Assembly (NCBI GenBank): GCA_964653485.1
Contig: CAZZFF010000014.1
Coordinates: 1 to 64,000, forward strand
Direction: 5' to 3'
Length of the DNA: 64,000 nt
Source: CAVQND01 sp964653485
GTDB lineage: Bacteria > Verrucomicrobiota > Verrucomicrobiia > Limisphaerales > UBA8199
The notes beneath the pieces were generated by a model. The model made no database searches, was not told the DNA's origin, and saw only the letters and a program-made list of their open reading frames with translations. Positions 51,392 to 59,100 of the stretch are shown here, piece after piece (the first letter of the stretch is position 1; every line of letters starts with the position of its first letter). The position numbers were made by a program, and so were the translations under genes.

Positions 51392-53734
51392 GGCCTTGAT
51401 GGCGTCGAGGGTCGGGTGGTCGAGGAGCAATCGTTGCATCTTGTCGGGGTCAAAGTCCTTGGGGTAGAGGCGGCAGAGGGTGCGGGCGATTTCGAGGCCG
51501 ACGTCGACGGCGCTGCAACGGTCGCGATCGGTGAGCAGGATGCGCACGCCGCCGCAGAGGCGGTCTTTATGGACGCTGGCAGCGGGGGTGAAGCGGATTG
51601 GGACAAAGCGGGCGCCGGGCAGAGCGGCGTTGTTCAACTCGACGGCGAGTTGCGTGCCGTCAATGTAAGGGGCGCCGACGATCTCGAAGGGGGTGTCGGT
51701 GCCGCGGCCGACGGAGAGGGCGCTTTCGAGCAGGCCCACGCCCGGATAGAGGGCGGCTTCGGTGAGCCTGCGCACGTTTGGGGACGGGTTGATCCAGGGC
51801 AGGGCGGTTTGGTCGAGCCACAGCTCACGACGCCAGTTTTCCAGCGGGATGACGGTCAGATCGGCGTGGCAATCGCGCTCACCGTTGAACATCCTGGCCA
51901 GTTCCCCGATGGTCATGCCGTAGCGCAGGGGCACGCGATGGTAGCCGACGAAGGTGGGCGGTTCCTTGAGCACGGGGCCGTCAATGGTGACGCCGTTGAT
52001 CGGGTCGACCCGGTCGAGCACGAAGTATTTCTTTCCGTTGGCCGCCGCCGCTTCCATGACTTTTGCCATGGTGGTGGTGTAGGTGTAGAACCGGCAGCCG
52101 ACGTCCTGGATGTCGAAGACCAGGGCATCGAGTCCCTCGAGTTGTTCGGGGGCGGGGGCGAGCCGCTCGCCGTAGAGGCTATAGAGCGGCAGGCCGGTGG
52201 GGCCGTCCACGCCGTCGCCGACGCGCTCATCCAGGACGCCGCGAATGCCGTGCTCCGGGCTGAAGAGGGCCTTGAGTTCCACGCCCGGCGCGGCCCTGAG
52301 CAAGTCAATGGTGAGGTTGCGATGCCGGTCCTGGCCGGTGTGATTGGTGACCAGTCCCAGGCGCAGGCCTTGAAGGGGGCGAAAGCCCTGTTTCACGAGG
52401 ACGTCGATCCCGTTGAGCACGACAGGCCCATGGGCGAAGTCGAAATCGGGGATGGCCTCGGCCGCGAGCGTGCCGAGCCTGGCTCTGAGGGCATTGACGC
52501 TGCCGTTCTCATCCGGGTGGTTGCGGTTGGAGAGGAAGATGACAAAGCTCCGGGAAAGAGGGTCCACCCAGAGCGAGCCGCCGGTCCAGCCTGTGTGGCC
52601 GTAGGAACCGATGGGGAAATGCTCGCCGCGAGGCCCGCTGTAGCCGGAGTCGATATCCCAGCCCAGGCCGCGGCGGGCGGACAAGGATTCCGGGGTTTGA
52701 GGGGTGGTCATCAGCCGGACCGTCTCGGGCTTGAAAACGCGGACGCCATCGAGCGCGCCCTCGTTGAGCAGCATGCGGGCATAGCGCGCCAGGTCCGCCG
52801 CGGTTGTGAACAAGCCGGCGTGGCCGGCGACGCCGCCCATGTGCCGGGCCGTCGGGTCATGCACCACCCCGCGAAACGGGAGGCCGTTGACGACTTCGGT
52901 GGGGGCGATGCGGGGGCGTTTGGACTCGGGCGGCAAATAGCCGGTGTCGGTCATCTTCAGGGGCCGGTAAATCTCGCGCGCGACAAACTCTTCGAGGGGG
53001 GTTCCGCTGACCCGCTGGACGATCTCGCCGAGCACCAGGAAGTTGATGTCGCTGTAGCGAAACGCGGCGCCCGGGGCGCTCAGGGGCTTTTCGGCGCAGG
53101 CTTTCTCGAGGGCGGCCCGCTGGCCCTGCCAGTCGGTCCGGGTTTCGATGTCGCCTCGCAGGCCCGAAGTGTGCGTGAGGAGTTGGCGGACGGTGATGGC
53201 CTCCTTGCCGGCGCCCTTGAATTCGGGGAGATAGGCTTGGACCGGGTCATCGAGCTTCACCCGGCCCCGCTCGACGAGCAGCATCACCGCGGGGGCGCAG
53301 GCCACGACCTTGGTAAGGGAGGCGGCGTCGAAAATGGTGTCCTCCGTCATCGGCTCCGGCGCGGGGACCAATGCGCGCTTGCCGTAGGCCTTGTGGTAGG
53401 CCGCGCCACGATGTTCGAACCACAAGACTCCGCCCGGGCATTTTTTGGCGGCAATCGCCTCGGCGACCGCCGCGTCCATCTCCGCAAGCTTCTCGGCGCG
53501 AAGCACCGGTTGTGCCGGGGCGGGCAGGGGAACGACGGTGATCTTCGGAGGGGGGGGCGTCGGCTGGGCTGGTGCGGGCGGGGGTGGCGGGGTCTTGCAG
53601 GAGGAAAGCCACAAGACCATCAGGGCCAAGCCGGCGAAGCCAAGGGCGTGGCATAAAGCCACCTTGCCGGGCCGCCTCGGTCTCTGGCCGTCCAGCTTCG
53701 CCGACCGCCTGTCACAAATCCCGCGGAGTTTCAT
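51305..53734 (-). CDS. Lipoprotein fusion: class-C serine hydrolase and NamZ-type exo-beta-N-acetylmuramidase
   Basis: The 809-aa protein has a lipoprotein signal (LALMVLWLSSC) and a Pro-rich linker. Residues ~80-420 are a beta-lactamase/D-Ala-D-Ala peptidase-like serine hydrolase with SLTK as the S-x-x-K motif and YSDIN as Y-x-N. Residues ~435-809 are DUF1343/NamZ (LRLGLVTNHTGQDRHRN; FSPEHGIRGVLDERVGDG; VFDIQDVGCRFYTYT), an enzyme that removes terminal MurNAc from peptidoglycan fragments. Together they suggest cell-wall recycling or scavenging at the envelope. Its 3' end is duplicated ~7 kb away. The fusion is well supported; actual activity is inferred. Confidence 0.9.
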   Translation of the reverse strand: MKLRGICDRRSAKLDGQRPRRPGKVALCHALGFAGLALMVLWLSSCKTPPPPPAPAQPTPPPPKITVVPLPAPAQPVLRAEKLAEMDAAVAEAIAAKKCPGGVLWFEHRGAAYHKAYGKRALVPAPEPMTEDTIFDAASLTKVVACAPAVMLLVERGRVKLDDPVQAYLPEFKGAGKEAITVRQLLTHTSGLRGDIETRTDWQGQRAALEKACAEKPLSAPGAAFRYSDINFLVLGEIVQRVSGTPLEEFVAREIYRPLKMTDTGYLPPESKRPRIAPTEVVNGLPFRGVVHDPTARHMGGVAGHAGLFTTAADLARYARMLLNEGALDGVRVFKPETVRLMTTPQTPESLSARRGLGWDIDSGYSGPRGEHFPIGSYGHTGWTGGSLWVDPLSRSFVIFLSNRNHPDENGSVNALRARLGTLAAEAIPDFDFAHGPVVLNGIDVLVKQGFRPLQGLRLGLVTNHTGQDRHRNLTIDLLRAAPGVELKALFSPEHGIRGVLDERVGDGVDGPTGLPLYSLYGERLAPAPEQLEGLDALVFDIQDVGCRFYTYTTTMAKVMEAAAANGKKYFVLDRVDPINGVTIDGPVLKEPPTFVGYHRVPLRYGMTIGELARMFNGERDCHADLTVIPLENWRRELWLDQTALPWINPSPNVRRLTEAALYPGVGLLESALSVGRGTDTPFEIVGAPYIDGTQLAVELNNAALPGARFVPIRFTPAASVHKDRLCGGVRILLTDRDRCSAVDVGLEIARTLCRLYPKDFDPDKMQRLLLDHPTLDAIKANKPLKDIRAAWQKDLDDFAKIRAKYLLY

Positions 53735-53925
53735 CGGCCCCGATTAAAGCCCGCCCGCGCGTGTTCCACAATGCGAGAATTCCCGGGGCAGCCGCGGATG
53801 AGCGGAGAGATCACAAGAGACCGGAGTCATTGAGCCACAGATTGCACAGATTGCACAGAAACGAAGACTCCCTTTGGATTGCCGGGTTTGCTTGCCTTCG
53901 AGCGCCGGGTCGAATACCAGAGACT

Positions 53926-54696
53926 ATGCGAAACTGGTGGGGGCTGCGTCCTCCGCAACAAATCGTGGTGCTTGGAAGCCCCGCCCCTGACGGGGCGGCG
54001 GTGGAGCGCTGGCTGCTGGCCGGCGACCGGCGCGTGCCGCTGCGGCTGGTGCGGAACCGGCGGGCTCGCCGGTACATTCTGCGCGTCAGGCCGGACGGGT
54101 CCGCCCGCGTGACGTTGCCGCCGGGCGGTTCGGTGTTTGAGGCCATGGATTTCGCTCAAGAGAACGCGGGCTGGGTCGAAAAGGAACTGCTGCGGCTGGC
54201 CGCACGGCCTTCGAGGCCCAGGGCATGGCCGCTCGGAACAGAGATTCTCTTTCGCGGGGAGATGGTTCGCCTGGACGCGGGGGCCGATGGGCAGAGCGGC
54301 CGGGTGTGTTTTGGGCAGGAGAGCGTGCGTGTCCCGGATGCCACGGGGGACCTACGCCCGGCCGTCGAGGGGCGGCTTCGGGCCTTGGCGGCGCAGGAAT
54401 TGCCGACCCGCGTTCTTGAGTTGGCGGCCAGCCACGTATTTCCGGTGCGGCGGGTGACGGTGCGCAACCAGCGTTCCCGGTGGGGTTCCTGCTCGCGGCG
54501 AGGCACGGTTTCGTTGAACTGGCGCCTGGTGCAGGCGCCGGGCTTCGTGCGGGACTACCTCATCCTGCACGAGTTGGCGCATCTGCGGGAGATGAACCAC
54601 TCGGAGCGTTTCTGGGGCGAGGTGGCCCGGCTCTGCCCGGAATTCGCCGAGGCGAGGCGCTGGCTCAGGGAACATTCGGAGCTACTGAGGCACTGA
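53926..54696 (+). CDS. YgjP/SprT-like metallopeptidase family protein (DUF45)
   Basis: The 256-aa protein carries the zinc site HELAHLREMNHSERFW near residue 208, with HExxH and the downstream His, as in the YgjP/WLM group. The N-terminal half (VPLRLVRNRRARRYILRVRPDG) is the usual beta-rich DUF45 segment, and RWGSCSRRGTVSLNWRL precedes the active site. I chose the ATG at 53926; the frame upstream overlaps the divergent NamZ gene and has no family features. Substrate is unknown. It lies 55 bp ahead of the LptF/G gene and may share its transcript. Confidence 0.83.
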   Translation: MRNWWGLRPPQQIVVLGSPAPDGAAVERWLLAGDRRVPLRLVRNRRARRYILRVRPDGSARVTLPPGGSVFEAMDFAQENAGWVEKELLRLAARPSRPRAWPLGTEILFRGEMVRLDAGADGQSGRVCFGQESVRVPDATGDLRPAVEGRLRALAAQELPTRVLELAASHVFPVRRVTVRNQRSRWGSCSRRGTVSLNWRLVQAPGFVRDYLILHELAHLREMNHSERFWGEVARLCPEFAEARRWLREHSELLRH

Positions 54697-54751
54697 GCGG
54701 GTCGGGATTTCGATTGCGCAATGGTGGAAAGCCGCCAACGATGAGAACGGC

Positions 54752-55921
54752 ATGAAGACGCTGCACGCATATTTGATTCGCCAGGTCATGGCCTCGCTGC
54801 TGATGACCGTGGCGGTCTTTACATTCGTGTTGTTGCTGGGAAACGCGCTGAAGGAGATACTGTCGCTGCTAGTCAATCGCCAGGCCACCCTTGGGCTGTT
54901 TGTCGAGGCCATGGGGCTGCTCATCCCGTTCGTGTGGGTGTTTGCCCTGCCCATGGGGATGTTGACGGCCACTCTTCTCATCTTTGGCCGGCTCAGCGCG
55001 GACCAGGAGCTGACCGCGGTGCGCGCCAGCGGGGTGAGCCTGCTTTCGCTGATAAGCCCCGTCCTGCTTCTGAGCCTGGCGCTGTGCGCGCTGAGCGCCC
55101 TGTTCAACATGGAAATCGCCCCACGGTGCCGGGTGGCCTACAAGAACCTTCTTGCCAACCTGGACATTGGCGTGGCGAATGTTCTTATCCCCGAAGGGCG
55201 CTATATCAAGGACTTTGAGGGCTATATTTTCTATGTCGGCAAGAACCGGGGCGGGAACCTGGAGGACGTGGTGATAGTGGGACTGAAAGACCAAACGAAT
55301 GTGGATCAGATCATTCGGGCGCCCAAAGGGACGCTGGCGATGGACCGGGAAGCGCGCGAGGTCACGCTCACGCTCCATGACAGCCGGTTCATAACGCTGT
55401 CCACCAACAACATCGCCTCGCCCGGGATGGGAGACTTTACGATTCGGACACCGTTGAAGCGGGCGGGGCGCGGGTCGTCGGAACTGAGGATCAGCGACAT
55501 GACCGTGAGCCAGCTTTTCGAGAATTGGCGGGAGATGGAACAGACCATCTATCGTTCGGCCTCGCTCAAGGGCCTGACGCGGGAGCAACTGGCGGACATG
55601 AAGAAGAAGCTGGCCAAGACCGGGGAAGCCGCGACGCTGCCTTACCGGGTCCAGATCCATGAGCAAGTGTCGTTTTCATTCGCCTGCTTCGGTTTTACGC
55701 TGGTGGGCATCCCGCTGGGCATTCGCGTCCATCGGCGCGAGACCAATATCGGGATCGCGATGGCCCTAGTGCTGGTGGCCGTTTATTACAGCTTCGTGAT
55801 GGTCGGCCAATCGCTGGACACGCGGCCCGAATGCGCGCCCCACCTCATCGTATGGCTGCCGAATTTTCTGTTCCAGGCGGTCGGCGCCGTGCTGCTGTGG
55901 CGAGCCAACAAGGGGTTCTAG
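54752..55921 (+). CDS. LptF/LptG-family permease
   Basis: This 389-aa protein belongs to the YjgP/YjgQ family of LPS-export ABC permeases, which move lipopolysaccharide from inner membrane to the Lpt bridge. It has three hydrophobic helices at the N-terminal side (VMASLLMTVAVFTFVLLLGN), a large periplasmic beta domain (~130-300) and three C-terminal helices (FSFACFGFTLVGIPLGIR). Sequence alone does not separate LptF from LptG. The presence of this gene implies an LPS-bearing outer membrane. The partner and ATPase are not in the window. Confidence 0.88.
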   Translation: MKTLHAYLIRQVMASLLMTVAVFTFVLLLGNALKEILSLLVNRQATLGLFVEAMGLLIPFVWVFALPMGMLTATLLIFGRLSADQELTAVRASGVSLLSLISPVLLLSLALCALSALFNMEIAPRCRVAYKNLLANLDIGVANVLIPEGRYIKDFEGYIFYVGKNRGGNLEDVVIVGLKDQTNVDQIIRAPKGTLAMDREAREVTLTLHDSRFITLSTNNIASPGMGDFTIRTPLKRAGRGSSELRISDMTVSQLFENWREMEQTIYRSASLKGLTREQLADMKKKLAKTGEAATLPYRVQIHEQVSFSFACFGFTLVGIPLGIRVHRRETNIGIAMALVLVAVYYSFVMVGQSLDTRPECAPHLIVWLPNFLFQAVGAVLLWRANKGF

Positions 55922-56198
55922 GCGCGAATGAGGGGCGGCGATCCGCGTCTCCTCGATCCCGGGCGGGCGTCTTCCGTGCCGGGGTGACCGGTCCATTACC
56001 GGGCCTGGGTCGGCAGATTAGAATGTCCGCGGATTTCTTTTGACCCGGCTTTCTTCCTGTGGCAATTTAGTCCAACAGCACTGGTAATAGCCGTGATAAG
56101 CGGCACATCATCGAGGTTCGCCCATGGGGTGGCGGCCTTGTCAGGAGGAAACAGCAGCGGTAGCACAGAGGACCCCTTCAGCCACAACGAAAGACGAT

Positions 56199-59100
56199 AT
56201 GAGAATCGATATGTCGTATCAGCGCCATGCCGGTCGCGGGTCCGGCGGAGGAATAACGGCGCTCGCAGCCGCCGGGATGTTGCTCGGGGTCACGAGTTCG
56301 ACTCCAGCCCTTGAGCGGGAGGCATTACGGGGTCATGTGCCGGAGGCTGTGGCGCTGCTGGGCCTGCGGCCAGTGGGTCGGCTGCCGGCGACCCACCGGC
56401 TGAGCCTGGCTATCGGTCTGCCTTTGCGGAACACGAACGCGCTCAACAAGCTGCTCCGGGACATTTATGATCCGGCCAGCCCTCAATTTCGCCGGTATCT
56501 GACACCGGAGGAGTTCACCGAGAGATTCGGACCGACCCGGCCGGAATATGACGCCGTGCGGCGGTTTGCCCGGAGCCATGGCTTGGACATCACAGCCACT
56601 CATCCAAACCGCGTGGTGCTGGATGTTGCCGGAGAGGTTTCCGAGATAGAGAAGGCGTTCCAAGTCACATTGCGCACTTATGAGCATCCAACCGAGGCGC
56701 GCCAATTTTACGCGCCCGACGTTGAGCCCTCGGTGGAAGCGGGCCTTGCGGTGCTGGATGTGAGCGGGCTGAACGACTTTTCAAAGCCGCGTCCGGGGTT
56801 GCATGGGGCCTCGGCTCCAATGGCGGCCCGCCCTGGCTCCGGCTCCGGGGAAGGGGGCAGTTATATGGGCAAGGACTTCCGGAATGCGTACGCGCCTGGA
56901 GTCACTCTGAACGGCGCGGGCCAAATGGTCGGACTGCTGGCCCTTGAAGCCTTCTATGCGGGAGACATCACAACCTACGAGACCATGGCGGGGCTGCCGA
57001 ACGTGCCGATCCAAGTCATTCTGCTGGATGGGTTTGACGGGATTCCTGTGACGAGCGATGGAAACGGCATAGCCGAAGCCTCGGTGGACATCGAAATGGT
57101 AATCTCCATGGCCCCAGGCCTGAGCAAGGTGGTCGTATTTGACGCAGGTCAGAATGGGAACTTGAACGATATTCTGAGCGCCATGGCGGCAAATCCGGAG
57201 GTCAAGCAATTCAGCTCCTCTTGGATCGGCTTCGGGAAAAGCGGGACCAGCGATCATATTTTCCAGCAGATGGCGGTACAAGGGCAGACCTTTTTCGAGA
57301 TTTCCGGTGACGGAGATTCATGGGCCAACAACGTGCTTTTGCCTACGCAGTTCTCGGGCACGTCGTTTTGGCCGGCGGATGACCCTTACGTCACGAGCGT
57401 CGGTGGAACAAGTCTGACCATGAACGGCTCGGGGGCGTCTTACGCCTCGGAGAGCGTTTGGAACGATGAGAATGATCCTACCGGATGGTATGGGTCTGGG
57501 TACGTCGGAAGTGGAGGCGGCATCAGCCCGACCTACCCGATTCCGAGCTGGCAACAGGGCGTCGACATGTCCGCAAACCGGGGGTCCGCCACGAACAGGA
57601 ATTTCCCGGATGTCGCTATGGTGGCGGAGGGCTTTATGGTCGCGGCCAACGGCTCGGCGTCGACGGGGTGGTGGGGGACCAGTTTTGCGGGGCCGCTTTG
57701 GGCGGGGTTCACGGCCCTCGTCAACGAAGAGGCGACTGCCAAAGGCCAGCCACCCGTCGGTTTTCTTAATCCGGCCCTGTACGCCCTCGGGAAGGGCGCC
57801 GACTACACCAATAGTCTTCACGACATCACGGTGGGCAACGACGCCACCGCCGTCAGCGGCGGCCTCTTCCCCGCCGTCCCCGGTTACGATCTCTGCACGG
57901 GTTGGGGCTCGCCCACGGGCAGTAATCTGATCCAATCGCTCGCAATGCCGCAGGCCTTGGGGATCACGCCCGGTTCGGAACTCCTCTTTACAGGTCCCGC
58001 CGGCGGGCCGCTCAATCCGGGGGCGCTCGACTACTCGCTCACGAACCGAACCGGCTCCCTGGACTGGAGTGTGGGCCTGGATGCTCCCTGGCTTACCGTC
58101 TCGCCCGCCAGTGGAACGCTACTGGGCGGAGGTCCGGCTGTGGCCATCGCCGTGACTCCGAACCTACTGGCCACCAATCTGGCTTCGGGCAGCTACGCGG
58201 CCACTCTCTATTTCACCAACCTGAACGACCAGTCGGTTCAGGGCCGCCAGGCAACGCTGGCGATTGTCACTCTTCCCCTCATCCTATCCCAGCCCACGAA
58301 TCAAGCCGTAATCGAGGGGATGACGGCGACGTTCAGCGTGGGAACAGCCGCCAATGCGCTGCTCTCCTACCAATGGCAATTCGACAGCGGGAGCGGCCCC
58401 ACGAGTTTGACAACCAGCAGCGGCATTTCCGGCTCGGCGACCGGCAGCCTGACTATCGAGGACGTTTCTCCCGGGGACGTGGGCGGCTACTCGGTCATTG
58501 TCAGCAACGCCGCTGGGTCCGTAACGAGCGGCATCGCTTCTCTGACGATCATTGCCGGGCAAGCCCCGGTGATCGTTTCCGCGCCAGCAAGCCAGACCCT
58601 TCTGCCCGGTGCAACCGCGGTCTTTACGGCATCGGCCACCGGGGATGAGCCGCTCTCCTACTTCTGGCAGGTGGACGGAACCAACCTGGCGGAGGCGGGG
58701 AACATCTACGGATCGGCCACCAGCACACTGACCATCCGGAGCGCAACGGCTGCCAACGCCGGCAATTACTCGGTTCTTATCACGAACAGCTTCGGCTCTG
58801 TCACCAGTTCGGCGGCGGCGCTGAGTTTCACCGGCGTGACGGCCGCGGGAGTCACCCTGGAAACCCTCTACTCGTTCACGAACGACCCCATCGGGTGTGT
58901 CCCGATAGGAGGGCTGATTCAGGGCGGCGACGGCAGTTTTTATGGAACGGCGAGTTTTGGTAGCACCCAGGGTGTTGGCACCGTTTTCCAAATGGATGCC
59001 AACGGCGTGGTCAAGCGCCTAGATGCGTTCCAGAACGGTAATTATCCGCCGTACGGCTCGTTGCCCTGCGCTCCGCTGGTTCAGGGAACTAACGGTCTCC

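Noticed and set aside
51356..53656. Plus-strand 766-aa frame opposite the NamZ fusion
   Set aside because: Antisense shadow produced by high GC at third positions; it has no recognisable domain.
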